DNA of 64,000 nucleotides, from positions 48,068,854 to 48,132,853 of the forward strand of contig OX411551.1 of NCBI GenBank assembly GCA_948146395.1, given 5' to 3'. Source of the DNA: Fragum whitleyi (lineage: Eukaryota; Mollusca; Bivalvia; Cardiida; Cardiidae). Below are positions 41,106-54,000 of the stretch, one piece after another. The translations under genes and the position numbers were made by a program. Position 1 is the stretch's first letter, and each line of letters opens with the position of its first letter. The notes beneath the pieces were generated by a model. It did not search any database. It worked only from the letters and a program-made list of their open reading frames with translations, and had not been told where the DNA came from.

Positions 41106-43483
41106 GAGCTCACCTGAGCATTATCATGCTCAAGGTAACACTTCATGTCTGCCTCCAGAGTGTGTCATTAATTGTCTGACGTCAACAATTTCTTTGTTAC
41201 CACTCTAGAGGTCACAATTTCAACTCAATCTCTCTCAAACTTGCTGAGTATATTTGTCGGGTTAAAAGGAAGACCCCTATTGATTTTGGTGGCATTCTCA
41301 CTTATATCACAGGAAAGGGGTCATATTGATAATTTCCTTGTAACCACTCTATTAGTCACAATTTCAACACAATCTTTTTCTAACCTACTGAAAATGTTTG
41401 TCTGTTTATAGAGAAGATCTGTATTGAATTTGGTGGAATTCCGACTAATGACACAGGAAATGGGGCCTAAATGACAACATTCTTTTCACCATTTTGGAAG
41501 AAAGGTCTACAACTCTTGCTGAGGATGTTTGTCTGGTCAAAAGGAAGATCCCTATTGATTTTGGTGACATTCTGACCTATGTCACGGGAAAAGGGGCTTT
41601 AATCATAATTTCTAAGTTGCAATTCCAGAGGTCAGAATTTTTGCTCAATCTGTTTGTCTGGTCATAAAGATTCCTATTGATTTTGGTGGTATTCTTTCTT
41701 GTGTCAGAGGAACAGGGGGTCTTAATGGCTATATTTATTACCAAGCTAGTTGTAATTTATGTTTAATCTTTTTCAAACATGCTGACTATGAGCATATTGA
41801 TATGGTCTGGTGATATAATACTGTTTCATAGAAAAAGGGACCTAAATATAAACTTTTAACAAATTTTCTCTTATTAATGGATATACCGCTATTTGATTGA
41901 CATGAACTTGACCCCCGTTCTTTAGATTAATAAAAACTTGTTAATTCATATTCGGCTTTGCACTTTCTTTCAAATGATACAATTACAAACGGTGTTGAAT
42001 GTAAAACATATTTTGAAAATTGACAAAATATATCAGTTAATTGATAATTAAGCACATTTTCTTAGAGGTCAAGTTCGGATCAAATTAATCAAGGTATACA
42101 TTCATGTGAAACTTTCACTGAATATTCTTTTTCCAGTGATTATGTGCACTTGTGGCTTTTTAGTAATACGTCACGTCGTGATAAAAGGGGCCTTTATGTA
42201 TATTTTTTGTACACTACTCCTTCATTTATATTTGGAAGATAATGAAAATTTCACAAAAAATTCTACATCATCTGACAATGTGCATATTGATGTGGTCTAT
42301 TGGTTTCATACTGCGTCATATAAAAAGAGGCCTTTATGTAAACTTCCTTTTTAATAAAACTCCTCTTTTATTAATGTATACATTTGTGTGAAACTTTCAA
42401 AGAACATTCTTTTTCCAGTGACTATGTGTATTTGTGGCTTTTTAGTTACATGTTGCATTGTGATAAACGGAGCCTCAATGTATATTTTTTGTTAACACAT
42501 ATCCTTCATTTATACATGGTAGTTAAATAAATTTTCACTTGGTATTCTACATCATGTGACCATGTGCATATTGATTTGGTCTAGTGATTTCATCCTGCGT
42601 CATAGAAAAGGTAGCCTATATGTTAACTTCTTAATGATATATCCATTTGAAACTTTGACAGAATATTTCTTTTCAAGTGACTATTTGTGGCTTTTTAGTT
42701 ACATGTTGCGTCATGATAAAAGGGGACTTTGTGTATATTCTTTATAATATTAACTCCTTATTTATACACAAATTTCCTTAAAAAGTTAACAAAATATTTC
42801 TCATCATGTGACAATGGCAACATTTATTTTGCCATTTGGTGGTATGCAACATCACGGAAAAAGGAGCTTTAATGTTTTCTTCCTTGTTTACAGATACATT
42901 TTTAGAATGTCATAGAATGTCCCTTATCAGGTGACTAATTATGTGCATTTCACAGAGGTTTGCTGATAGTATACAGTGTCAAGGGAAAAGGAACTTTATT
43001 TCATATTTATTATTTACACAACTTCTTCATTCATGCATGTATTGTCATGAAACTTAAACAAAATATACCTAATGTGACCATGGCCACAATTTTTCCATTT
43101 GATGCACTTATGTGTTGTTATGGGAAAAGGGGCCTTTAAGTAAATTTCCTTATAAACACAAATCCTCCTTTATAAATGGATATATTTTTATCAAACTCAG
43201 AGCTACAGATAGAGGGAGTATTTTGGAATTCAAATTAAACTATTTCAACTATACTTTCACAAATCCTATATTGTGGGTACTCATTGGAATCGTCTTTTTG
43301 AGACGATTCAAATGAGTACCCATAACATAAGGTTTCATTGAGAAATACAGATTTTAGAATGGCTTTACCCCCTCTTATCTGTACCTCTGAAACTTTTATC
43401 TGGTTATATCTTGAAAAGCACTATCAAGACATAGGCTTATCAAAGAGTCAGTAGAGCAGCCTCAGGCCCTCATGGGCCTCTTG
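41106..43483 (+). mobile_element. Helentron-like element, family A, expanded copy (A3)
   Basis: Opens gagctcacctgagcattatc with hairpin partner gctcaagg; closes with the palindrome aggccctcatgggcctcttg at 43483. Between them are about 14-16 divergent monomers of about 140 bp, each with a ggaaaaggggcc-type and ctttcaaagaacatt-type block. No subterminal GGTGAGC seen at the 3' end. An R-family MITE is nested at 43197-43390. Confidence 0.65.
43197..43390. mobile_element. R family MITE, nested in A3
   Basis: Ends tcagagctacagatagaggg and ccctcttatctgtacctctga (one base dropped here) are near complements; core actcattggaatcgtct / agacgattcaaatgagt. Confidence 0.75.
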
Positions 43484-43628
43484 TTTTTTTTGACAAAATA
43501 AGATTGCAACAACTACAATTTGTGTAGGGTCACATGATGAGCAAAATTTTGTGGACGTTTTATGAAAATCTGTCAATAATTGTATAAGGAAGTGACATGG
43601 CAACATATAGCAAAGAAAAGAAGGTGTT

Positions 43629-44450
43629 TTTAACTCCAGTGGCCGGTCGTAAACTTCTTCTTTTAAAATCTTCTCAGAAACTACAGGATGAATTTCAAAC
43701 TTCACAGGAATGATCCTTGGGTGACCCTCTTTCAAAATTGTTGAAGGATTTTTGATCCACTAAAAAACATTTTTAAAAGGCATGGCTAGTTTCCATGGTA
43801 AAACATGACTTCTCCAAGAAACTAACAGATCTATATTAGCAAAATTTCACTGAAATGATCCTTGGGTGAATCTTCCTACAAAAAATATTGTGATTAGATG
43901 AAAAATATGTCTTTTATGGGCAGAGGTCATTTCTCTATATGTTATATAGTGTTAACTTTGAAAATCATTGTCTCAGAATCTAATTGATGGGTATCAATCA
44001 AATTTCACTGGAATGATCTTTGGGTCACCCATTATCAGACTGCACACAATTATTGTGATTGGATGAAAAATATGTATTCAACAGGTAGAAGTCAACTTTC
44101 TAAATGCTATTCATGGTTTGTTTGTTTGAATGGAGTTTTACGCCACTTTCAACATTTTTTTCAGGGCGGCTAAAAATCTAGGATTCCTGGTATTTCTCTC
44201 ACCAGTACTAACATCACATCCTTTCCTAGCCTCCAGCTGCTATCTCACATAGGTCTACAATTAACAACCCATTTGTAAGAGACAAAAAGTCAGAAAGAAT
44301 GAGTGCAGCTAGCCAGGATCGAACCCGGGACCTCTTGATTTTCAGTCCGATGCGCTACCAACTGCCCTAAGTTATTCATTAATTCTAGTCTAATCATGTC
44401 AGTATATTCAGGCCTGTGGAGCAAATCAACTGCTCAAGCAGCTCTAATTA
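43629..44450 (+). mobile_element. Helentron-like element, family B (B3), split by a SINE
   Basis: Opens tttttaactccagtggcc with the microsatellite deleted, carries two to three B monomers (ttatgggcagaggtcatttc), and after the SINE resumes with ggcctgtggagcaaatcaac and a gctcaagcagc hairpin. Confidence 0.65.
44115..44372 (-). mobile_element. tRNA-derived SINE nested in B3
   Basis: Flanked by TATTCAT at 44108-44114 and 44373-44379. Plus-strand text gaatggagttttacgccact through cgatgcgctaccaactgccc is the reverse of the 24037 SINE. Confidence 0.78.
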
Positions 44451-44639
44451 AATGAATGCACAACAGAAACCAGGTCAAGACAAAAGACTGTCTGGACTAA
44501 ATCCAGGGGAGCTAATAATGTAAAATATGAAGAAGCTTTCACATAAAAGAAATTTTAAATGTTTTACTGGACTAACATAACAGACCATGCTTTTATCTAA
44601 AGCATGGCAGCAATATGATTACCAATAGGTAAGCTATTT

Positions 44640-44812
44640 GTTGTGGCCCAGTAATAGTTCCGCAATATTTCGGAAATCATGATCTTTCACAATGTTAACC
44701 AAGGTTTCTAAAATGAAATCATAAAGAAACCTTGTTTATTCCTGTTCAAATCTATGCCTTCCGAAACGTAGAACTAAAATGTATTATGGAACAACCACCT
44801 TAAGGAATGAAA
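44640..44812. mobile_element. Palindromic MITE, GTAGTGGACC family (degenerate)
   Basis: ttgtggcccagtaatagttc ... ggaacaaccacctt with inner aaggtttctaaaatga / ataaagaaacctt. Confidence 0.55.
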
Positions 44813-45128
44813 AGAAGAGATAAGTATTCATCATAGAAAATCTTTTTAATTTGTACATATTTTTTCATACAATGATTATAAATACAAAAATATTAGTAGT
44901 GAGGTATGACTTAGAGGGTGAATTTTTGTTAAAATTAATTTCATTTAATGTATTAAAAAAGAAAAACTTTAGAAATAGTGATGTTGAGAGCGTTTTAAGA
45001 AAATAATTCATACATTTAACCATTTACCCTTAATGCTTTCCTAAATTTTTGACTTGTCAATTATTCAATGGAAAAAGCAAATCACATCAAAAAGCAAGCA
45101 CAATGTGAAGGAAAATATTGTGTTATTT

Positions 45129-45460
45129 GTTTGTTTGTATGAGATTTAACACCACTTTCATCATTACAAACACTACCTTTAATAAGAGGGACAAGCTGCT
45201 CATTCCACTTTCTAATACCAATTTTCTGTCTATTGATAGGAGAAAATGAGTCTTGTCACGGTCATAGGGATCCAATTTAAACCTCTACCACCATATAGAC
45301 CAATAATATAAATGTTTATATTATTAGTCTATATGGTGGTAAAGGGTTAAATTTGGACCCCTATGGTCACAGTATCTTCATAGTTTGGATTAAAGTTGGC
45401 AGAGCTAGGGGTCAAACTTAGGATTCAAGGATTGATTAGTTACCAACTGAGCTAATATGA
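45129..45460 (-). mobile_element. SINE remnant with nested palindrome
   Basis: Plus-strand start tttgtatgagatttaacacc; minus-strand head CATATTAGCTCAGTTGGTAA (A-box). Inside, accaccatatagaccaataa pairs with ttagtctatatggtggt at about 45288-45342. Confidence 0.5.
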
Positions 45461-45614
45461 AAAAAATATCTTTGCGGAAAAAAGGAAAAATTCTTCTTAT
45501 AAGCAATTTCCCCTTTTCCCAAATTTTCTTTCTCGAGTATATTATAACAAGGAAGTAAGGGAAAGTGTTGATAATACCACTCAAGCTTGCAACAAGTATT
45601 ATAATTTGACATTT

Positions 45615-45698
45615 TGATGGCTCAGCATGAAACAGTTGTAACTGCTTATATGTTTATAGTAAATTACAACTGTTTTGCACTGAGCCATCAAATTATGC
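45615..45698. repeat. U palindrome
   Basis: ttgatggctcagcatgaaac and agttgtaactgc against ttacaactgttttgcactga and gccatcaa. Confidence 0.65.
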
Positions 45699-45699
45699 A

Positions 45700-46692
45700 G
45701 CGGGAGTGAAATAACTCCATGAAAAATTGATATTACATGGGTATTATTACAATAGTGGAATAACTTTGAAAATGAGCTAGAACATATAGCAACAATGTTT
45801 TGTTAAAAAATGACTTAATTGCGTAGTGCATACATGCAAAATTTTAATCAATAAATTGCAAGAATTTTTATTTTCAAAATTTGTGTCATAGTATAAATAG
45901 AATATCAAATTTGTGTAAACAAAATACCCAATTTATTACACTCGTCATGTAATCAGATGAAAACTCAGATAAGTCTTATTTTAACTGTTTAAAGATCGCT
46001 AGTTGATTAACTTGGGTAACTCATGACCACTCATTTAATATCTTCTTTATTTCTCACAACCTTTCCTACCCTTTAAGACATTTATCATGTAATAAAGCCT
46101 GTATTGACCTGACATCACCTGTCTGATAACATAACATGATATCAGGCAGTCTATTTTCAGAAACAATTAGCATACACTTTCAATGATTTTTTTTTATTTT
46201 TAAGGGTTTACTATAAATAAGCGCTGAAAAATAATTGCATAATAAATAAAATAACATGTTACCGTCTTAAAATATCAATGTTTTCTGATCTTTGCTGCAA
46301 GAAATTATCGTGACTTGGCAAAGCCTTGTCATTGTAAATTCTCCCAACCTCTTTAGAATATTTGAAATTTCTTTAAATTTGAACCAGTCATTTCATTATT
46401 TTTCTTTGTTACCTAGAAATGAGAACCAGTCACTTTACAAGGTATAATTCAGTGGGGAACTGACAGATAATGTTATTTTCCTACAACATTCTTCAGTGGA
46501 CGAACACAATATCATAACTAGAGCTAGAATAATGCTGAGGTGACAAAACTTTGCTCATCAACTGACCAGATGATAGTTCTTTTTTTTTTTCAGAGTTGAT
46601 AACCATATTTTTGCCAAATTCTGAGAGACATTTGGTCTAGACCCTCTCAGAATCACAATCAAGTTTAGAACTTTATCAGCCTTCAATGAAAT
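45700..46692. other. AT-rich intergenic sequence, no gene seen
   Basis: No supported exon, RNA gene or repeat end could be identified. Confidence 0.4.
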
Positions 46693-47368
46693 GAGCCTCA
46701 GTGTGACATTTCCAACAATTTCACATGTGCTTGAGATGAAATCATTGATTTAATGTTTGAATGGAGTTTTACACTGCTACCAACAATCTTTCAGCTATAA
46801 TGCGGAGACAAGAGCACCTAACAACATCCTTTCCTAGCTTCAAGCTGCTATCCCTCATAGGTCTACATTACATTGGTGGGAGACATGAAATCATTGAACA
46901 GCCTTGATAGAGTTATTGAGCAATAAGAATATTGAATGACAATCAACATATACAGTAAAACTTAATACGAAAAACCATGATAAATGTGATAGAATATTTT
47001 GAAAGCATTTAAAGATTGTCGGTCAAGTCGTACTGAATCTTATGATGTTAGGAGCCATTAGAATCGTCTTATTGAGACGATTCTAATGGGTTCCAACAAC
47101 ATAAGATTCAACAATAACCAATTTTTTTGTTAAGAATGTCCTCTTTTTCAGAGAATTTGCTTTCTGTGAGGGGACTTTTTATGGTGGTCGCTTAATAAAA
47201 TTGTTTGCTTAATAGACGTGGTCGCTTGAGCAATATCGATATACACTGATACCTTATCTGCCTACAAAACACATTGTCAAGACTCTAGTCAGACTGTGCA
47301 AATGCACTGGCTGGCCAGCGTCTTTGCAAGGTGCAGATTTGAAATTATTGGAAATGTTGGGCACAGGC
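46693..47368. mobile_element. N family MITE split by a SINE and an S-family repeat
   Basis: Left arm gagcctcagtgtgacatttc at 46693; right arm gaaatgttgggcacaggccc ending near 47368, with agtcagactgtgcaaatgca before it. Between them lie the SINE fragment 46749-46884 and an S-type repeat 46950-47258 with the hairpin attagaatcgtct / agacgattctaat. Confidence 0.5.
46749..46884 (-). mobile_element. 5'-truncated SINE with 13-bp duplication
   Basis: Direct repeat ATGAAATCATTGA at 46736-46748 and 46885-46897. Only the 3' part of the SINE (taatgtttgaatggagtttt to cattggtgggagac) is present, as expected for truncated target-primed integration. Confidence 0.8.
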
Positions 47369-47444
47369 CCATAATATGTAATTTATGCCCAAATTATAAT
47401 ATATTTGGTATGATCTAAGTAGAGGATAAAAGTTTGTTTCACAG

Positions 47445-47635
47445 TGAGATTGATTTATCTTTCAAAGAGTGAACAACAAAGGCTTTCATAGAGTGAAAAA
47501 CAAATGCTATTCTTATTCATGAGTGGCTCAGCCACGAGTGAAAATATAGCATTTGTTGTTCATGAAATGAAATATTAATCAATCTTACCCAAAAAACAAA
47601 CAGTTTTTCTACTTTTTTAAGGCAAAAATGAGACA
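47445..47635. repeat. Palindromic MITE, W family
   Basis: gaacaacaaaggctttcata and caaatgctattcttattcat facing gtgaaaatatagcatttgtt. Relatives are at 52425-52625, 59482-59690 and 60515-60735, all in or near NUP35. Confidence 0.6.
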
Positions 47636-47944
47636 AATTGAGAAAAACTAAGGACAAATTTTCTTAAAGCTGGTCATTTTACATGTGATTGCAATGCTAG
47701 GTTTGTGATGACATGGCTATTTGGACTTCGCTTAGATAGGGTGAAATGAACAAAAAGGGGGATATGCTTTTGATAATTTCACTGGAAAGGCGTGAGTTTA
47801 TCTAATGATAATCTACTGATATTCCTCAAAAATTGACCAAACTCACTAAAGAATATTTGACCTGTGTGGGGAAAGGGGACATGAATCACATGATCAGCAA
47901 TGAATATCACCAGGATTCAGATCAGATTCTGTAGACTATCTCTG

Positions 47945-48022
47945 TCACCACCCAAACATGTATTCCATGGCTTTACTCACAAATCCATTGTTTTTCTTGG
48001 GAGCATTATTGTTCTGTATTAC
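47945..48022 (-). CDS. NUP35: NUP35 terminal exon
   Basis: 26 codons including [17 protein letters not shown] then [11 protein letters not shown]. The last 11 residues are an almost invariant amphipathic tail in this family. Acceptor ATTTTCAG. Confidence 0.96.
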   Translation of the reverse strand, partial: VIQNNNAPKKNNGFVSKAMEYMFGW

Positions 48023-51000
48023 CTGAAAATAATTATAAAACCATTCGAGGATCAATGAAACTCTTATCATATAATTTTGGATAATATCTGCACTGTGTTC
48101 AGGAAGACAAAATGCTGCAAACTGTTTGCCAATTATATCCCGCTTTGCATGCAAAGGAGGGTGCAATTTGCTTACAGTTTGAACCATTTTGTAGTAGCAA
48201 ATGAAGCGCTGTTTTGTATGATTTGTCTTCCATATTTGAAAATAGCTGATGTCTTAGGGCATTTTTGTTCATATAAACTCTATCATCTATTTTAAAAATT
48301 GTATTTAGTCTATTTGAACTATTTGGGAGAAAATATTCACTTTGTCAATAAAGAGACCAAGTCAAAATATTCCAAGATCCAAAAGCAAACAGTCACCGTT
48401 CATTGTGACAGATACATGTACATACATTCCCAAACCATAACTTTCACCGACATGTGACTGTCACAGGAAAACATTAATTGACAAACCTAGATTATATCAA
48501 GTTTTTTTTTAAGGTAGTGGACCCATAATAATTCCGCAACATTTTGGACCACATGTTCTTTTGCTATGTTCATTAAGGTTTCTTAGTGACAAGAGGCCCA
48601 AGAGGTTTGGTATCGCTCCACTGGCTTAAACATCTTTAGACCTTCATTAAAACTTTCTTTGAATGAAAACAACACTTTGAAATCTCTAGGGACCTATTTT
48701 ATAATAACTAATTGGGTATGTCTCACATTGCACAAAAATACTCAATCTCCATGAAGCTACATCTCTTTACCCATCTTATTAAAACATTAGGTTCAGGAGG
48801 AAATGTATTTCAAGGATTCTGTGCTCAAAATAAGCCCCGCCCTACCATGCCCATATTTATGGCCCAATCAAATTTTCACTAACAATTTTTGGAAATGGTC
48901 ACACCCAAAGAACATTCTGGTATAAATTCAATGAAATCGGCTCAGTGGTTCAGAAGGAGATGCTATTCAAAGACTTCGGGCTCAAAATAAGCCCCACACT
49001 ACCACACCCATATTTATGGGCTAATCAAAGTTTCACTAACAAATTTTAAAAAGAGTCCCCCAAGGAACATCCATGCCAGCTTTCATTGAAATCAGCCCAA
49101 TTGTTCAGGAGGATGTTGTTCAAAGATTTCGGGTCAAAATAAGCCATGCCCTGCCATGCCCATATTTCGGGGTCTATTAAAATTTCTTTCACAATTTACA
49201 AAAAGAGTCCCCCAAGGAACATCCATGCCAGGTTTCATTGAAATCAGCCCAGTGGTTCAGGAGGAGACTTTATTCAAAGATTTCGAGCTCAAAATAAGCC
49301 CCACCCTGCCACGCCCATATTTGAGGGTCAAAATTTCTTTAACAATTTAAGAAGAGGGATACCCAAAAAACATTTCTACCGAAAATCCGCTATTGGTTTG
49401 GGAGAAGATGTTAAAAGAAAAATGTTACACAGGCTCTGATGGACGCACACAAGACAGACACACCGCCAAGACAATAGCTTGCTGGCCTTCGGCCAGTGGA
49501 GCTAACTACCATTAGGAAACCTCAGTTAAGACTGTTAAAGTTCATGACTTCTAGAATGTTGCAGAACTATTACGGGTCCACTACCTAAAAATCTATTAGC
49601 GTTTGTTCACATCATTTGAGGGTTTTGAGACTTTTGTTTAAGCCACTTGAAATAGCTATGGTCATATAGCTTCAAGTAGAAGACAAAAATTGTGACCAGT
49701 TCTGTGAAAGGGACCAACTTGAAATTCCTTTGAAAAAATATTTGTCAAGGGATTGGTTGTAGTACAGGAAAACCAGAGGTTGCCTTTCACATGCTTTCAA
49801 AGAATGGTAGATTGATCATTCTAGATTAGTATAGTGTGAAAAGTTTTTACCCTAGTAAGTCTGCTGTCTCTTTGCATTCTTACTTGCACAGTCTGTTCCT
49901 TTTGACTAGGGTCGAGTCTTTACACACTACCCAGATAGTCCCTTTTTGTCTGACCAGACACATATCGAGGGTTTGGTGCAAGACTGTAGAAAGTGTATAT
50001 ACATTGTATATACACTTACTACAGTCTTGCACCGAACCAACAATATACAACCAATAGTGATAATTGGGAGTAATATTTTTTTTTAAATTCTTTTTGGGTA
50101 AATTGCATTGTGACATTTTCACAATAGGTGATGGTTAGCCGTTAAATCACTGACTGTTCAATCTTACCTCGTGTTCATTCTTTGCGGCTCTATGTGCCGA
50201 CACTAAAGGTCGTATAGGTGTATATTTAAGATTTGTAGAGAATGTTGGAGACGTCAACGTACCACCAGGAGTGTCAAACATTGCTGAACTTGTATTCAAA
50301 CTGTCATTTTCTTTGTTACTAAATTCCATTAATTTCTAGTGAAAAAGGAAAAAAGTTTTTACACAAAGCCAAACGACAAAATTTTTATCAGGTCCAAAAT
50401 GAATGTTGCATACGACAATTTCTATTAGATGAAATTTAAAAAAAGAGGACCTTTGGCCCTGGTCCACTCACCTGAATCAAAGCACCTAAGGGTAACTTAC
50501 ATTACTTTTGATTCAGATGATAAAGTTAGTGAACTGTAACAAATTTATGTGTAAAAGAAAATAATCTTATGGTCAGACCAGTAAGATTCCACAGTTTTAC
50601 TATTTATGTTTGAAAATACAAGATCCAAAATGGAATTGCTATCAGTCCTTGGTTTTTGCATGATCATTTTACAAGAGAATATTTGGGATAACTTTAGTAC
50701 AACATTTTTATGCTTATCTTTGATATCAAGATTGAAATCTCCCATGATAAATAAAGGTTTTGTTATGTCTACATGAGAAACAAGTTCTATGAACTGATTA
50801 TTCTATATCAAATGAAAGGGCTATAGGAATCCTGGTTCAGTAGAATTTTTAACAATAGTTAAATTTACCACAAAGCACTACCCCCTCCCCTTGGGTCTCT
50901 GCCCATGGTCACAAAACAATCATGACTCTATCTATTTTGATTAACGTATATATGAGCTGATGACTCATGCAAAATTTAGAGCCTGTAAGGTTCCTACTTC

Positions 51001-54000
51001 ATCATTAGAAGAAGGTTTAAAATTTCAAAATTGACCCGAAATACTACCCTCTCCCCCAGTGCTCTTCACATGGTAGCCAAACATTCGTGGTTATAACTAT
51101 GTAAAATAGGGTCTATCAGCTGATCATCCGTGTCAAATATAAAGGTTGAAGGGATTCTGGTTCAGAAGAAGAAAGTTATGGATTTAAAATTTTTTAACAA
51201 ATTACTACCCCTTCCCCAGGTGGCTCCGCAACTGGTGGCCCAACAGTTTTGATTTAAGCTATGCTAATTATGGTCCATATGCTGAGCATCCTTGCATTTT
51301 TCAAGTCTGTAGGGCACATGGTTTATCAGAAGAAGAAGGTTAAAGATTTAAGAATTGCTCTGAAAAGCTACCCTCCCGCCCCCTGGTGCCCCGCACCTGG
51401 TGGCCAAATATTCATGATTTTAGCTAGTTCTGATAGGGTCTATGAGCTGATCATTCATGTTAAATATAAACGCTGTAGGGATTCTGGTTCATCAGAAGAA
51501 GACAGTTAAAGATTTCAAAATTTTCAACAAAACACCACCCCCTCCCCCCTAGATGCTCTGCAACTGGTGGCCCAACAGTCATGATTTTAAGTATTTCAAT
51601 TAAGGTTTATAAGCTGATCATCCATGCCAATTTTCAAGTTTGAAGGGCTCCTGATTCTGAAGAAGAAGGTTATTAAAGATTACAAAATTTACCTAAAGTA
51701 CTACCCTCTCCCCCTGGTGCTCCGCACTGGGTGGCCCAACAGATATGATTTTAGCTATTTTAATTCAAGTCTATGAACTGATCATACATGCCAAATTTTA
51801 AGTCTGTAGGACTCCTGGTTCAGAAGAAGAAAAATTTTTAAGATTTTCTTAAAATTTCACCTTTGGTTGCCACAGCAACCAGGGTTTTTCATGAATTTCA
51901 ATTCTTTTAGCTATTTTGGAAGGGGACCACCTAAGCAACATTTCTGTAAAATTTGGTGTAAATTGGCAAAGTAGTTTAGGAGGAGATGTCGTGTAAAGAA
52001 ATTTTTGACGGACGCTGGATGACAGACGACGACCGACAGCCGGACGAAAGGTGATCACAATAGCTCACACAAGCACTTCGTGCTCAGGTGAGCTAAAAAC
52101 ATTTGAGCCTGTGCATGACATTTTCAATAATTTCACACGTGCATTAAGTTTGCCTGACTTTCTTAAGATTTTTGGACTTATCTTTCTACAAAGTGAAGAG
52201 TGAAAACCCTGGTCAGACTGTGCAGATGCACAGGCTGGCCTGTGTCTTTTCATGACGTACATTTGAATTTTTTGGAAATGTCATGCATAGGATAATTTGT
52301 CTTTCTAGATAAAATAGAGGACAATAAAGAAATTGCTTTTTACAAGCAATTTCTTCATTTTTCACAACATTTTCAAAAGCCTTTTTCTTAAAGATGTTAG
52401 AATATGTAATTGTGCTGAAATGGGATAAATACTTTCTATAACAGTATTTCATAGAGTGAACAACAAATGCTATTTTTTTTTCATGAGTGGCTGTGCCACA
52501 AGTGAAAATATAGCATTTGTTGGTCATGAAATGAAATATTTATCAATCTTACCCCAAAACAAACAGTTTTTCTACTTCTTTAATGCAAAAATGAGACAAA
52601 TTGAGAAAAACTAAGGACGAATTTTCTTAAAGCTGTTCATTTTGCATGGATTGCAATGCAAGGTTTGTGATGACGTCACTTTTTGGGCTTCGCTTAGATA
52701 GGGTGACATGAACAAAAGGTTATGGGCGGAGGTCATTTCTCTATATGTTATATAGTGGGAACTTTGAAAATCATTTTCTCAGAATGCAATTGATGGATAT
52801 CAACCAAATTTCACTAGAATGATCTTTGGGTGACCCTTTATCAGTCTACCAAAAATTATTGTGTTCGGATGTAAAATATGTATTTTATGGGCGGAGGTCA
52901 TTTCTCTTTATGATATATAGTGGAAACTTTAAAAATCAATTTCTCACAATCTAATTGATGGATATCAACCAAATTTCACTGGAATAATCCTTGAGTGAAC
53001 CCTTTTCATGCAGCGAAAATTCATTGTCATTGGATGGAAGTCTTTTATGGCCAGAGGTCATTTCTCTATATGTTATACAGTGGAAACTTTGAAAATCATT
53101 TCAACATCAGTAGAACCCAAAATATCTTAAAATCTAGTCAAACCTTAGATTTGCTATTTCAAGAATTTCAAGCCTGTGGAGCGACTCAAGCAATTCATGG
53201 CTTTCTAGTTCATATCTGCCTATTCTTTGCTTGCTTGTGGTTTGTGCAATTTTCAACAGTACAATGTATATAAATTGTATATTAAAATGATATTAAACTT
53301 TTAGTTTCAATACCTTATCTATACAAGGTGTCACTCCAACCATAATGCTATTTCCGAGTATTTTTCCATTTTTACTGAGAGCTTTTTTGGCCTGTATTTT
53401 AGACTGGTAGTGTATATGCATCCAGTTACCATCTGTTGATATCTACAAAACAATCAAAATCATTTGATTTATAAAATAATTTTCATTTTCAAGTTGATAT
53501 GTCCATGAATGAAGTTTGATTGAGGACTCAGAAAGTGTTAACACAGTCACAAGGTCTTTACAAGATAAAAATAATTCCCATAGTACATGACATCTGTCGA
53601 CGTTTTTCTTTTCTTTAAATAACTTAAACAATGTAACTGAAATCAAATCCTATAAAGTAACACATGAATCATTTCTTCTTTATTCACGTTGTTTCTGAAA
53701 TATTTCTTACATCAATTTACCTTCTTTACATATAAAATTAAATCCGGACCCAAAAATAAAATCTTAGTCGAAAATCTTCCTGGTGAAAACGCAAGAAAAT
53801 GACATCACTGGGCAAGATTCTTGCCGGGGGTTTCAAAGGATGCCGATACTTGATGACCTGGCTTTCTCGACAATGGGCATGTTGTGATTTCACAGCGACA
53901 CAAAGTTTTTCTGGGTAGTAGGTGAATTTGTGTGTCATATTGAGGATTTAAAACGGGATTATGAAATTTCATGTGTGAAAGGTGATGATTAGTCGGTTTT

